A stretch of 64,000 bases of DNA from Lysobacterales bacterium (lineage in GTDB: Bacteria > Pseudomonadota > Gammaproteobacteria > Xanthomonadales > Rhodanobacteraceae): assembly GCA_021324945.1 (NCBI GenBank), contig JAJPID010000060.1, forward strand, positions 50,339 through 114,338, in the 5' to 3' direction. Below are positions 1-9,274 of the stretch, in pieces. Numbering within the stretch: the stretch's first letter is position 1; every line of letters starts with the position of its first letter. The position numbers and the translations under genes are program-made. The notes under the pieces are model-generated. The model saw only the letters and a list, made by a program, of their open reading frames with translations. It did no database searches and was not told the DNA's origin.

Positions 1-1499
1 ACGGCATCGAACAATTGCAGGCCCTTGGCGATTTCCTCTTTGGTAAAGCCTTCCGCCAACAGCGCGGCTTCCGGCAGCATTATCGGCCTCTTGCAGTCGT
101 GCAGGCGGCGTGCCAAACGCTGTGCGATCACCAAGGTCACACTGGACGTGATGTTGTACGGTGCGATGCCCATGTTCATCAGACGCGCAATGGTCTGCGC
201 CGCATCGTTGGTGTGCAGTGTGGACAGCACCATGTGGCCGGTCTGCGCGGCCTTGATCGCGATTTCGGCGGTTTCCAGATCGCGGATCTCACCGACCATG
301 ATCACGTCCGGGTCCTGACGCAGGAAAGCGCGCAAGGCGGCGGCGAAGGTCATGCCGCGTTTGACGTTCTGCGCCACCTGGTTGATGCCCGAGACGCGGA
401 TTTCGACCGGGTCTTCAACCGTGGAGATGTTTCGGCCGACATCGTTCAGGATGTTCAGCGCGGTATAGAGCGAAACGGTTTTGCCCGAGCCAGTGGGACC
501 GGTCACCAGCACCATGCCGTAAGGCTTGTGGATGGCATTGAGGAACAGTTCCTTCTGATCTTCCTCGTAGCCGAGTTTGTCGATCCCCAGCTTGGCCGCG
601 GCGGGATCGAGGATACGCAACACCACTTTTTCACCAAACAGCGTCGGCAGCGTGCTGACGCGGAAGTCGATCGACTTGCCCTTGGAAAGGTTCAGTTTGA
701 TGCGACCATCCTGAGGCACGCGCCGCTCGGCGATGTCCAATCCCGACATGACCTTCAGGCGCGAGGCGATGCGTGGCGCCAGCTTGATGGGTGGGGAGGC
801 GACCGCGCGCAGGATGCCGTCCAGACGTACGCGCACGCGGTAGTGGCCTTCGTAAGGTTCGAAATGGATATCCGAGGCGCCGCGTTTGATGGCGTCCACC
901 AGGATCTTGTTGACGAACCGCACGACTGGGGCATCTTCGCCGCCGACTGCATCGAAACCGGTTTCGCCATCTTCGCCGCTTTCGCCCAGCTCGAGGTTCT
1001 CAAGACCTTCCGCATCGTCCAGGTCGGGCATTGCGGCGTTTTGGCTGGACAACGCCTGATCGATCGTGCGCTTCAGCAGTTCCGGCTCGATCAGGATCGG
1101 CTCGACCGCGCTATTGGAGTGAAACTTGATCTCATCGAGCGCCGCGGAATTGGTCGGATCGGCGATGCCGACGAACAGCCGATTGCCGCGCTTGAACAGC
1201 GGCAGCGCGGTGTGCTTGTTGATCAGCTCCTCGCTGACTACCTTCAGCGGCAATTGCGAGAAATCCAGCGCATTGGCGTCCAGCAACGGCACGCCGAATT
1301 CGGCAGAAACCGCTTGCGCCACGCGCTTGCCTTCGACCAAGCCGTTGTCCACCAGCCAAGTCGCCAGCGGCGTCTTGTTGCGGAGCGAATCCTCGACCGC
1401 CTGGCGCGCATCGGCTTCCGACAGCGCGCCCTCGATCGCCAGCCGCCGGGCGATGCCGGTGAGTCCCGCAAACGGAGTCGGATTCAACTGGGTTGCCAT
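1..1499 (-). CDS. pilB: Type IV pilus assembly ATPase PilB (3' end cut by window edge)
   Basis: Hexameric cytoplasmic ATPase that powers pilus extension. I translated it from the minus strand; it has no stop inside the window, so it is absent from the ORF track. About 499 residues are visible, against roughly 570 usual. The N-terminal MshEN-type domain (about residues 10-140) is followed by a T2SSE domain with Walker A GPTGSGKT near 334-341, then VGEIRDLETAE and the STLHTND histidine motif. Near the edge the zinc-motif region reads RRLHDCKRP, with a His where many homologues have the first Cys. The start is ATG at 1499 (MATQLNPTP). Its usual neighbour, pilA, is displaced about 18 kb upstream by a glycan cluster. 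Confidence 0.95.
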   Translation of the reverse strand, partial: MATQLNPTPFAGLTGIARRLAIEGALSEADARQAVEDSLRNKTPLATWLVDNGLVEGKRVAQAVSAEFGVPLLDANALDFSQLPLKVVSEELINKHTALPLFKRGNRLFVGIADPTNSAALDEIKFHSNSAVEPILIEPELLKRTIDQALSSQNAAMPDLDDAEGLENLELGESGEDGETGFDAVGGEDAPVVRFVNKILVDAIKRGASDIHFEPYEGHYRVRVRLDGILRAVASPPIKLAPRIASRLKVMSGLDIAERRVPQDGRIKLNLSKGKSIDFRVSTLPTLFGEKVVLRILDPAAAKLGIDKLGYEEDQKELFLNAIHKPYGMVLVTGPTGSGKTVSLYTALNILNDVGRNISTVEDPVEIRVSGINQVAQNVKRGMTFAAALRAFLRQDPDVIMVGEIRDLETAEIAIKAAQTGHMVLSTLHTNDAAQTIARLMNMGIAPYNITSSVTLVIAQRLARRLHDCKRPIMLPEAALLAEGFTKEEIAKGLQLFDA

Positions 1500-1529
1500 G
1501 ATGTGTTGCCAAACCCCGCCACTATGGAA

Positions 1530-1668
1530 GCTCTGAACAAATCCATCCCGGATTTGTCGAGGCACGTCTAATTGGGTGCACGTCCGAATTCGGCTCCACA
1601 AATCAAGCACCTGAAACAAAGACGTGCTTGATTCGCGCGCGGCACATCCCAGTGCCTCACGGAAACTC
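1530..1668 (-). repeat. Three-hairpin intergenic repeat, copy 1
   Basis: Read on the minus strand this stretch contains, in order, a GGCAC/GTGCC hairpin, a perfect 10-bp stem AATCAAGCAC/GTGCTTGATT, and a hairpin ACAAATCC/GGATTTGT. The same order and much of the sequence recur on the plus strand at 42874-43001, and the first third recurs at 39983-40025. It fills the spacer between pilB and the aminotransferase gene. It looks like a REP/MITE-type non-coding element; no function can be assigned from the sequence. Confidence 0.7.
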
Positions 1669-1759
1669 CAATAAATCGGAGTGTCCTCACAGGCGGAATG
1701 TACCGCAAATGGCGGCCCGATGGACGGCCCGGGCTGAGACGCGGTGCCCGGAGATGCCC

Positions 1760-2935
1760 CTAGCGCAGGCAATCGCGCACGGCCGCGATCACCCGCTGCA
1801 CATCGGCGTCGGTAAGTTTCGGCGACAGCGGCAGGCTGACGGTCTGCCGGCCCAGCCACATGGCGTGGGGCCATTGTTCGGGGCGCCAGCCATAGCGTTG
1901 CCGGTAGTACGGGTGTTCCGGTACGGAGAGGTAATGCACGCCAGTGCCGATGCGGCGGGCATTCATCGCATCCAGGAACGCGTCACGCGAGAGGCCGCAG
2001 CGCGTTTCGTCGATCATGATCGTGAACAGATGATAGGCGTGGCGTGTATCGGTTTGCGGCGGAGCCGGCAAACCGATCGGCAAATCGGCGAAAGCCTGCA
2101 TGTAAAGGTTCCAGACTTGCTCGCGACGCTGCCAGTTGCGCTCCACCCGCGCAAGCTGGTGGATGCCGATCGCCGCCTGCAAGTCCATCATGTTGTACTT
2201 GAACCCGGCCTCGACGACCTGGTAATGCTTGTAGCCTTGATCGCCGAAACGATGCCAGGCGTCCTTGCTCATGCCGTGTAGCGCCAGCATCTTGGCGCGG
2301 GCGATGCGCGCCTCATCGCGGCCAGTGATCATGCCGCCTTCTCCGGTCACCACATTCTTGGTGGCATAGAAACTGAAGCAGCCGAAATCGCCGAAGGTGC
2401 CGGTTTTGCGGCCATGGTACGTCGTCTCGATCGCGTGCGCGCAATCTTCGATCACGACGAGATCGTGCTTGCGCGCGATCGCAGTGATCGCATCCATCTC
2501 GCAGGCGCGTCCGGCGAAATGCACCGGCAGGATCGCGCGCGTGCGTGGTGTGATCGCCGCCTCGATCGCGGCCGGGTCGATGTTCTGCGTCAGCGGATCC
2601 ACATCCGCCAGCACCGGCGTCAAGCCGGCATGGATGATCGCATTCACCGATGCGCAGAAGGTCAGCGGTGTGGTGATCACCTCGCTGCCCGGCTCGATGC
2701 CCGCAGCGACCATGCTGACGTGCAGTGCGGCGGTAGCCGAATTGACCGCCGCCACCTGCGAGGGCTGCAAACCTTGATACGCGGCGAAATCGCGCTCGAA
2801 CCGCGCCACGCGCGGGCCCGTGCCGAGCCATGCGGACTGCATGCAGGCGACGACTTCGTCGATCTCGGGCTGCTCGATCGGCGGTGAGCCGAAGATCAGG
2901 AAGGGCTCCGCCTCGTTCTGCGATGAATGTTGCAT
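1760..2935 (-). CDS. DegT/DnrJ/EryC1/StrS family PLP-dependent sugar aminotransferase
   Basis: Predicted to transfer an amino group onto a nucleotide-activated keto-sugar, as ArnB, WecE and PseC relatives do. The 391-residue protein has VVIEDCAHAIE (Asp164, the PLP-ring contact) and FYATKNVVTGEGG, where Lys193 is the probable Schiff-base lysine. I chose ATG 2935 (MQHSSQNEAEP) rather than the ORF-track start because the upstream extension overlaps the divergent glycosyltransferase and shows no family similarity. It is the first of the glycan genes after pilB and diverges from the GT2 gene at 3015. The exact sugar substrate cannot be read from the sequence. Confidence 0.9.
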   Translation of the reverse strand: MQHSSQNEAEPFLIFGSPPIEQPEIDEVVACMQSAWLGTGPRVARFERDFAAYQGLQPSQVAAVNSATAALHVSMVAAGIEPGSEVITTPLTFCASVNAIIHAGLTPVLADVDPLTQNIDPAAIEAAITPRTRAILPVHFAGRACEMDAITAIARKHDLVVIEDCAHAIETTYHGRKTGTFGDFGCFSFYATKNVVTGEGGMITGRDEARIARAKMLALHGMSKDAWHRFGDQGYKHYQVVEAGFKYNMMDLQAAIGIHQLARVERNWQRREQVWNLYMQAFADLPIGLPAPPQTDTRHAYHLFTIMIDETRCGLSRDAFLDAMNARRIGTGVHYLSVPEHPYYRQRYGWRPEQWPHAMWLGRQTVSLPLSPKLTDADVQRVIAAVRDCLR

Positions 2936-3014
2936 GGTGCTCCAACGGGCATGCCGGCCAGCCGCGAGTGCCGCTATGATCCACGGCGCGAGTGCGTTGC
3001 GAAAGGAGGGGAGC

Positions 3015-3863
3015 TTGCTCAGCATCATCCTGCCGGCCAAGAACGAAGCCGCCGCGCTCGCGGCGCTGCTGCCGGCGCTACGAGCGGCGCAGCCGGATGC
3101 CGAAATCATCATCGTGGATGATGGCTCCACCGATGACACGCGCGCGCTGTGCGCGCGACACGATGTGATTTGTTTGTCCTCGCCCTATTCAATGGGTAAC
3201 GGGGCGGCGATCAAGCGCGGTGCGCGTGCGGCGAAAGGCGACGTATTGGTGTTCATGGATGCCGACGGCCAGCACCACCCGGTCGACATCGCGCGTCTGC
3301 TGACCAAACTGGAAGAAGGCTACGACATGGTGGTGGGCGCACGCGCCTGGGCGGGCCAGGCCGGCGTGGGACGTGGCGTGGCCAACACGATCTACAACAA
3401 GCTCGCAAGCTGGATGACCGGTTTCAATGTGGCCGACCTCACCTCCGGTTTCCGCGCCGCACGCGCGGACAAGTTCCGCGAATTCCTGCATCTGTTGCCG
3501 AACGGATTTTCCTATCCGACCACCAGCACAATGGCATTTTTCCGCAGCGCGTACGCCGTGGCCTATGTGCCTATCCACGCCGCACAGCGCGTGGGCAAGA
3601 GCCACATCCGCCCGGTGCGCGACGGCGTGCGTTTCCTACTGATCATCTTCAAGATCGCCACGCTTTACTCCCCGCTGAAATTGTTCGTTCCCGCCGGTGC
3701 GTTTTTCTTCCTGCTTGGCCTTGGCTATTACTGCTACACCTTCGTGACCCTTCACCGCTTCAGCAACATGAGCGCGCTGCTGTTATCCGCCGCCGTGATC
3801 ATTTTCCTGATCGGGTTGATTTCCGAGCAGATCACATCGTTGACCTACCGACACGATGACTGA
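3015..3863 (+). CDS. Family 2 glycosyltransferase, membrane-anchored (DPM-like)
   Basis: GT-A fold glycosyltransferase, probably acting on a lipid carrier at the inner membrane. It shows IILPAKNE at the N-terminus, DDGSTDD (about 35-41), the metal-binding DADGQHH (about 82-88) and LTSGFRAAR. Two hydrophobic segments near residues 218-240 and 250-272 suggest a C-terminal anchor. I favour the TTG start at 3015 because AAAGGAGGGG lies just upstream; an in-frame ATG at 2976 is the alternative. It overlaps the next gene by 8 nt, so the two are probably translationally coupled. Confidence 0.88.
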   Translation: MLSIILPAKNEAAALAALLPALRAAQPDAEIIIVDDGSTDDTRALCARHDVICLSSPYSMGNGAAIKRGARAAKGDVLVFMDADGQHHPVDIARLLTKLEEGYDMVVGARAWAGQAGVGRGVANTIYNKLASWMTGFNVADLTSGFRAARADKFREFLHLLPNGFSYPTTSTMAFFRSAYAVAYVPIHAAQRVGKSHIRPVRDGVRFLLIIFKIATLYSPLKLFVPAGAFFFLLGLGYYCYTFVTLHRFSNMSALLLSAAVIIFLIGLISEQITSLTYRHDD

Positions 3864-5001
3864 AGCCGCGCGACCGCGCATTCTGCTGGTCACGCGCAAC
3901 CTGCCCCCTCTGGTGGGCGGGATGGAGCGGCTGAACTGGCATATGGCGAAGGAATTGTCCCGCTTTGCGCAGGTGCGCGTGATCGGCCCCGCAGGCTCGG
4001 CCAAACTGGCCCCCGCAGGGGTCGAGGTGGTGGAGGTTCCATTGCGGCCGCTGTGGAAATTTCTCTTGCTGGCAGAGTTACGCAGCGCCCGCATCGCGCG
4101 CCGTTTCCGGCCCGAGGTGGTCCTGGCAGGGAGCGGGCTGATGGCACCCACTGCGCTGCGTGCTGCACGGATTTGCGGTGCGCATTCGGCCGTTTACGTA
4201 CACGGTTTGGACATCGTCGTGCCCAGTCGCCTATATCGTGCGTTATGGCTGCCGGCTCTGCGAAAGATGGATCGCGTGATTGCCAACAGCAATGCCACCG
4301 CTGAAATGGCGCGCACAATGGGCATTGCAAGGGCGCGCATCGGAATCGTACATCCAGGCGTCGAGTTGCGCGTGCCCGAGGCGGACGCGCAACGCATGAC
4401 GGAATTTCGCGCAACGCATGCAGTAGGTGCCGGCCCGCTGCTGCTTTCCGTGGGCAGGCTCAGTGCACGCAAGGGGTTGCGCGACTTCGTCGCTGTGGTC
4501 TTGCCGCGGATCGTCGCGGAAATGCCCGATGCAACATTATTGATCGTCGGCGACGTACCCGCACACGCATTACATCGCCGGCCGCAGTCGCAAGCTGAAA
4601 TTCGTGCCGCTGCGGAATCCGCCGGAGTAGCCGAGCGGGTTCGATTCCTCGGAAAGTTGTCGGAATCGGATTTGTCCGTGGCCTATCAATGCGCCGACGC
4701 GCACGTCTTTCCGATCCGGGAGATTCCTGGAGACCCGGAAGGCTTCGGCATGGTGGCGATCGAAGCCGCGGCCCATGGGCTGCCGACGATTGCATATGCC
4801 ACGGGCGGCGTGACGGATGCGGTTGAAAATTCCGTGTCCGGCCGCTTGGTGCCGCCTGGTGATTCAGATGCCTTTGCGGCAGCCGTGATCGAGATCGTTC
4901 GCAAACCGCCAGACAGAAAAGGAATTCGTGATTTTGCCGCACGTTTTGCGTGGCAGCACTTCGGAGTGCAGTTGCAGACGCAATTGAACATGATCACATG
5001 A
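3856..5001 (+). CDS. GT-B glycosyltransferase, family 4
   Basis: Retaining GT4-type enzyme that would add a sugar from a nucleotide donor to the growing glycan in the cytoplasm. The acceptor-domain loop reads PPLVGGMERL near the N-terminus. The donor-binding EX7E-type motif is EGFGMVAIEAAAHGLP near residue 298. Length (381 aa) is normal for the family. It starts inside the 3' end of the GT2 gene and its stop overlaps the start of the methyltransferase gene, giving a tight three-gene operon. Donor and acceptor sugars are not predictable. Confidence 0.9.
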   Translation: MTEAARPRILLVTRNLPPLVGGMERLNWHMAKELSRFAQVRVIGPAGSAKLAPAGVEVVEVPLRPLWKFLLLAELRSARIARRFRPEVVLAGSGLMAPTALRAARICGAHSAVYVHGLDIVVPSRLYRALWLPALRKMDRVIANSNATAEMARTMGIARARIGIVHPGVELRVPEADAQRMTEFRATHAVGAGPLLLSVGRLSARKGLRDFVAVVLPRIVAEMPDATLLIVGDVPAHALHRRPQSQAEIRAAAESAGVAERVRFLGKLSESDLSVAYQCADAHVFPIREIPGDPEGFGMVAIEAAAHGLPTIAYATGGVTDAVENSVSGRLVPPGDSDAFAAAVIEIVRKPPDRKGIRDFAARFAWQHFGVQLQTQLNMIT

Positions 5002-5723
5002 ACCAAACATCACGACAGCCGCACGCCGTGCTCGACTTGCCGTCGCGAAGATTGAAGGGTCTGAAAATTGAGCGCCTGCTCGACCTGCATTCGCGGCCAC
5101 AACCGATAAGGATGCTGGAAATCGGTACGGGCTCTGGCGGCATCGCACACTTCTTCGGCACTCATCCGACTCTACGTTGCGATGTGGACGCCGTAGATGT
5201 GGTCGACAATCGACAGGTTTTCGATGGCTATCGTTTTCAGACGGTCAGCGATACCACCTTGCCGTTTTCTGACCGCAGTTTCGACATAATTCTCAGCAAT
5301 CATGTCATCGAACATGTGGGCGATCATGTGGCGCAACTTTCACATCTGCGGGAAGTGCATCGCGTGTTGCGAAAGAATGGCGTTGGTTATCTGGCCGTTC
5401 CCAACCGCTGGATGCTCATCGAGCCGCACTATCGACTCCCTTTTCTGAGCTGGTGGCCGCACAGCTGGCGCACGCCTTACCTGCGAATCATGCGCAAGGG
5501 TACGCATTACGACTGTGAGCCGCTGCGGATGCGGCAGTTGGAAAGCCTGCTGACGCAGGTTGGTTTTGCCTATGAAAATCTGTGCGTTGAAGCGCTGCGT
5601 GCCACCTTCGAAATCGAGAGGCAGCGGTCGCTCGGCATACGCCTACTTCGCTGCCTTCCGGATTCGGCGATTCGGCCGCTGCGAAGAATCATTCCGACGC
5701 TGATCTATCGTCTCTGGATCTGA
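4998..5723 (+). CDS. Class I SAM-dependent methyltransferase (Methyltransf_11 type)
   Basis: Likely a sugar or glycan O-methyltransferase. Motif I is MLEIGTGSGG near residue 40; the post-motif region reads LSNHVIEHVGDH, followed by HRVLRKNG, typical of the small UbiE/Methyltransf_11 group. The ATG at 4998 overlaps the GT4 stop (ATGA-type coupling), so I rejected the longer ORF-track start at 4950. The 3' end overlaps the converging glycosyltransferase gene by 19 nt. Length is 241 aa. Confidence 0.85.
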   Translation: MNQTSRQPHAVLDLPSRRLKGLKIERLLDLHSRPQPIRMLEIGTGSGGIAHFFGTHPTLRCDVDAVDVVDNRQVFDGYRFQTVSDTTLPFSDRSFDIILSNHVIEHVGDHVAQLSHLREVHRVLRKNGVGYLAVPNRWMLIEPHYRLPFLSWWPHSWRTPYLRIMRKGTHYDCEPLRMRQLESLLTQVGFAYENLCVEALRATFEIERQRSLGIRLLRCLPDSAIRPLRRIIPTLIYRLWI

Positions 5724-6865
5724 GCATCGCTCAGCATCTGGTGCAGGCTTGCTGCGACATCCTGCCATGTCCTGCGTTGTCCATAATCCGCAGTGGGTTG
5801 AGCAAGCAACTCCAACACGCGTGTGGCGAATGCCGCAGGATCATTCAAGGGTGCCAGATGCCGCGAATTTTCGTGTAGCATCCAGCGCACCGGCTCAGTG
5901 GCCGTCGCCACCACTGGTACGCCGCAGGCCATTGCCTCACATAATTTCGCAGGATAACTGTAACGCCCGAAGCGCGTATTGGCCGTGGCGATGCAGGCCA
6001 CGTCCAGCGCGTTGATCAGCATCGGTAAATTTTTGTCGGCGACATAGCCCGTGTGGATCACGCCGGGTTCTGCAATCGCGTGCGCCGGAGGGCGGCCACT
6101 CAATGCGAGTCGCACCTGCGGGCACACGTTGCGCACACGGCGGAAGGCGCGCAGCAGCAGATCGGTGCCGCGATTGCGCGACCAGCTCCCGATATAACCG
6201 AGCAGCGGCGCGTCCAAAGGCAACTGGAGCGAATGTCGGCATTGCGTCTTGTCCAAAGGCAGGAATTCCGGATCGGCAGCCATTGGAAGAACCTGTGCCG
6301 GCAATCCGCTTGAGCGATTCGATTGTAATAACGCCGCAAGCTGCGGACCGGCGGCAGTTACCAGATCCGCTCTCTGAACCGCCCGTCGCCACGCCCAGTG
6401 CAGCGGCAGGTTCCATGGCATGTATGCTTCGAAATTATCATACGCATCAATCGCCAGACGTATTCCAAACCGCGCAGCGAAGCGGTTGGCGATCACGCCA
6501 TACCACGCGTCCGAGCAGGCGACGATCCAGTCTGGCCGGAAGGCGCCTATTTCCGAATTCAGTGCGGACATGAACCCGCGCAAGCCAAGCCTCCGAATGT
6601 CATGCGTTGACCACATGACACCTTCTCGTTCCATCGTCGCGGAGGTCAGATTGCGATGGCTGCACAATTGCACGCGCACCGAGTAACCCAACGTGGCCAG
6701 TTTCACCGGGAGATGGTGAAACCGACCATATGGACGCTCCAGCAGATCGCGCTGCTGCGGGTGGCGTTTGCAGAGGAAGAGTAGTCTCACGTTTGATGGC
6801 TTCAGCGCATGGGCGGGGTACCCCCAATTCGGGTACTTGTGCGCAATCCTGACATAAATACACAT
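5705..6865 (-). CDS. GT-B glycosyltransferase, family 4
   Basis: A second GT4-like glycosyltransferase in the cluster. Features include RLLFLCKRHPQQRDLLERPYG near the N-terminus, LLGYIGSWSRNRGTDLLL at the start of the C-terminal Rossmann domain, and the donor motif KLCEAMACGVPVV. I chose ATG 6865 (MCIYVRIAH); the ORF track begins at a TTG 21 nt upstream. The gene converges on the methyltransferase gene (19-nt 3' overlap) and diverges from the GT2 gene at 6889, leaving only about 23 nt between starts, so their promoters must overlap coding DNA. Substrates are unknown. Confidence 0.87.
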   Translation of the reverse strand: MCIYVRIAHKYPNWGYPAHALKPSNVRLLFLCKRHPQQRDLLERPYGRFHHLPVKLATLGYSVRVQLCSHRNLTSATMEREGVMWSTHDIRRLGLRGFMSALNSEIGAFRPDWIVACSDAWYGVIANRFAARFGIRLAIDAYDNFEAYMPWNLPLHWAWRRAVQRADLVTAAGPQLAALLQSNRSSGLPAQVLPMAADPEFLPLDKTQCRHSLQLPLDAPLLGYIGSWSRNRGTDLLLRAFRRVRNVCPQVRLALSGRPPAHAIAEPGVIHTGYVADKNLPMLINALDVACIATANTRFGRYSYPAKLCEAMACGVPVVATATEPVRWMLHENSRHLAPLNDPAAFATRVLELLAQPTADYGQRRTWQDVAASLHQMLSDAQIQRR

Positions 6866-6888
6866 CTCAAATTGCGCTTCGCTCAACA

Positions 6889-7998
6889 GTGGCGAAAGCC
6901 CCGCGAGTGCTGGACAATTCGCCGGAACATCTTCAGTGCGGTGACGTCTTGAATCCCAGATTGTCCATATGCATCGCCACCCGCAATCGCGCCGATTTCA
7001 TCGGTGAGACCCTGCAGAGCATTATTCGACAATGTCCCCCAGAGGTAGAAGTCATCGTGCTGGATGGCGCATCGACCGACAATACGACTGCCGTAGTGAC
7101 GCGATTGCAGGGATCGTTCCCGGCATTGCGGTACGAAAGACAGGAAAAAAATGGTGGAGTCGATCGCGATTACGACCTGGCGGTGAGCCTGGCGAAAGGA
7201 GATTATTGCTGGTTGATGTCTGACGACGACTTGCTGAAACCCGGGGCCGTGGCAGAAGTGCTACGGATACTGGATAGGGGACATGATCTCATCATTGTCA
7301 ACGCAGAACTGGACAACTTCGATTTCTCGAAGGTGTTGGATGGCAATCGGCTGGGATTTTCGCAAGACCGTGTTTACGGCTCCGATGCACTCGACCGCCT
7401 GTTCGAGGAAACCTCCGGCTACCTCACATACATCGGGGCTGTGGTCATACGCAGGAGCATTTGGTTGTCGCGGGACCGCGAGACTTTTTTCGGGTCTTGC
7501 TTCATCCATGTCGGGGTAATCTTCCAGGACGCGCTTCCCAACGGCGCAATCGCGCTCGCCACACCACTCATTGCGATCCGTTTTGGGAACACGCAATGGC
7601 GGCCACGGGAATTCGAAATTCGGATGATCCGCTGGACGGAACTGATCGGCAAACTCTCGAATATCCCGCTTGCCATCCGGAAGCGTTGTTATCCGTTGCG
7701 ACCTTGGCGAAGCATCAAGAGCTTGTTTTTCTATCGCGCCAAGGGCACGTATGGGATCGACGACTATCGCCGCTGGATACGTCCACGCGTTTCAAGCAAA
7801 TTGGATCGTGCCAAGGCTTGGAGCATGGCAAGGTTCCCCGGTTGGCTGGCTAACATTGTCGGCCTGATCGTTTGTTCATTCCCGTATCGGGATGCAAACG
7901 TGCATCTGCTCGACATGAAGACGAGTCGGTTTTATTTTGCCAACTGGTTCAAACGACGTCCTCGAGCTGCAAAAGTGCAGGCGGCACAAACCCAATGA
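6889..7998 (+). CDS. Family 2 glycosyltransferase (abequosyltransferase-like)
   Basis: GT-A glycosyltransferase of the O-antigen side-chain type. It shows LSICIATRNRADFIGETLQS, VLDGASTDNT and CWLMSDDDLLKPGAV; the MSDDD block is the metal/donor-binding region and resembles RfbV-like enzymes. The gene starts at GTG 6889 in the ORF track; GTG 6907 is also possible and neither has a clear ribosome binding site. It is the first gene of a plus-strand trio with the C-methyltransferase-like and dehydratase-like genes. Its C-terminal third is not recognisable beyond the family. Confidence 0.87.
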   Translation: MAKAPRVLDNSPEHLQCGDVLNPRLSICIATRNRADFIGETLQSIIRQCPPEVEVIVLDGASTDNTTAVVTRLQGSFPALRYERQEKNGGVDRDYDLAVSLAKGDYCWLMSDDDLLKPGAVAEVLRILDRGHDLIIVNAELDNFDFSKVLDGNRLGFSQDRVYGSDALDRLFEETSGYLTYIGAVVIRRSIWLSRDRETFFGSCFIHVGVIFQDALPNGAIALATPLIAIRFGNTQWRPREFEIRMIRWTELIGKLSNIPLAIRKRCYPLRPWRSIKSLFFYRAKGTYGIDDYRRWIRPRVSSKLDRAKAWSMARFPGWLANIVGLIVCSFPYRDANVHLLDMKTSRFYFANWFKRRPRAAKVQAAQTQ

Positions 7999-8017
7999 CC
8001 CTCGAAAGGATTGCCTG

Positions 8018-9274
8018 ATGAGTACGACTCAAGGCGCGGTGCGGGAAATCCAGAGTTGCCGCATCAGTGGCAGCACGCACCTGATCTCGGTGTTGAACCT
8101 CGGCGAGCAATGCCTGACGGGTGTCTTCCCGCGCGATCGCAAACAACACGTGACTCGCGGTCCTCTGGAGCTCATCTGGTGTCCCGACAGCGGGTTGCTG
8201 CAACTCAAGCATTCCTACAGTCTTTCCGAGATGTATGGCGACAACTACGGCTATCGCTCAGGATTGAATGCCTCGATGGTCACGCATCTCCAAGGCAAAG
8301 TGCGCGGCCTCGAGCGGAAACTGCCATTGAGGGAAGGAGACTGGGTGCTGGATATCGGCAGCAATGATGGCACGCTTCTCAAGGCCTATTCGGTTCCGTG
8401 CCTGAAACGGATTGGCATGGATCCTACGGCTGCCAAGTTCCGATCTTTTTATCCACCGGACGTGGCTGTCATCACGGATTTTTTCTCCGCAGACGCCTTC
8501 TTGCAGGCAACGGGCGGGCGCCGAGCGAGGATCATCACATCCATCGCGATGTTCTATGACCTGGAAGATCCCGGCACATTCGTGGCGGATATCGCCCGCA
8601 CGCTGGCGAGGGATGGCATCTGGCATTTCGAACAAAGCTACATGCCGTCGATGTTGCGGACCAACGCTTATGACACGGTTTGTCACGAGCACCTTGAGTA
8701 CTACTCGCTGCGAGTCATTCGTGATTTGCTGGCGGCGCATGGTTTGCGGGTCATCAATGTGCAGATGAACGGCATCAACGGCGGCAGCATTGCAGTCACG
8801 GCCTGTCACGCGGATTCTGACATGGCGAGCGAAAACTCCATCGTGGAGTGGACATTACAGCAGGAGGAGAACTGGGGTTTGAACTCAAGCAAACCCTATC
8901 GTCAGTTCGAAGATCGCGTGTTCAAACATCGCTCCGATCTGCAACGCTTGCTGTGGTCGCTGGTGAATGACGGCAAGCGCGTGCTCGGTTACGGAGCATC
9001 GACCAAAGGCAACGTATTACTCCAGTTTTGCCGTTTCGGGCCGGACGAAATCCCGGCTATCGCCGAAGTGAATCCCGAAAAGTTCGGAGCTTACACGCCC
9101 GGCACGTTCATACCGATCATATCGGAAGCGGAAGCCAAGGCGATGCGACCTGATTACTTTCTTGTGCTGCCATGGCACTTTAAGGCCAACATCGTCGAGC
9201 GGGAAAAGGAGTATCTCGCCGCAGGCGGCAAATTGATCTTCCCGCTGCCGGAAATCGAAATAGTGGGCGATTGA
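8018..9274 (+). CDS. SAM-dependent sugar C-methyltransferase-like protein (TylC3/NovU type)
   Basis: Three-part architecture typical of the family: an N-terminal Cys-rich zinc-binding segment (SCRISGS, GEQCLTGVF, WCPDSGLL), a central Rossmann methyltransferase domain (VLDIGSNDGTLL), and a C-terminal domain with GYGASTKGNVLLQF. The signature HEHLEYYS is present. Characterised members C-methylate dTDP-4-keto-6-deoxy sugars, but many relatives are uncharacterised. ATG 8018 is preceded by GAAAGGA, so I reject the longer ORF-track start. It is coupled to the next gene, which encodes a GMD-like dehydratase/reductase and may supply or reduce its keto-sugar substrate. Length is 418 aa. Confidence 0.88.
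   Translation: MSTTQGAVREIQSCRISGSTHLISVLNLGEQCLTGVFPRDRKQHVTRGPLELIWCPDSGLLQLKHSYSLSEMYGDNYGYRSGLNASMVTHLQGKVRGLERKLPLREGDWVLDIGSNDGTLLKAYSVPCLKRIGMDPTAAKFRSFYPPDVAVITDFFSADAFLQATGGRRARIITSIAMFYDLEDPGTFVADIARTLARDGIWHFEQSYMPSMLRTNAYDTVCHEHLEYYSLRVIRDLLAAHGLRVINVQMNGINGGSIAVTACHADSDMASENSIVEWTLQQEENWGLNSSKPYRQFEDRVFKHRSDLQRLLWSLVNDGKRVLGYGASTKGNVLLQFCRFGPDEIPAIAEVNPEKFGAYTPGTFIPIISEAEAKAMRPDYFLVLPWHFKANIVEREKEYLAAGGKLIFPLPEIEIVGD

Noticed and set aside
15-1571. 518-aa plus-strand ORF
   Set aside because: Antisense shadow of pilB; the minus strand gives a complete PilB sequence with Walker motifs.
2313-2984. 223-aa minus-strand ORF overlapping the aminotransferase
   Set aside because: Alternative-frame shadow rich in Arg/Asp; the aminotransferase frame carries the PLP motifs.
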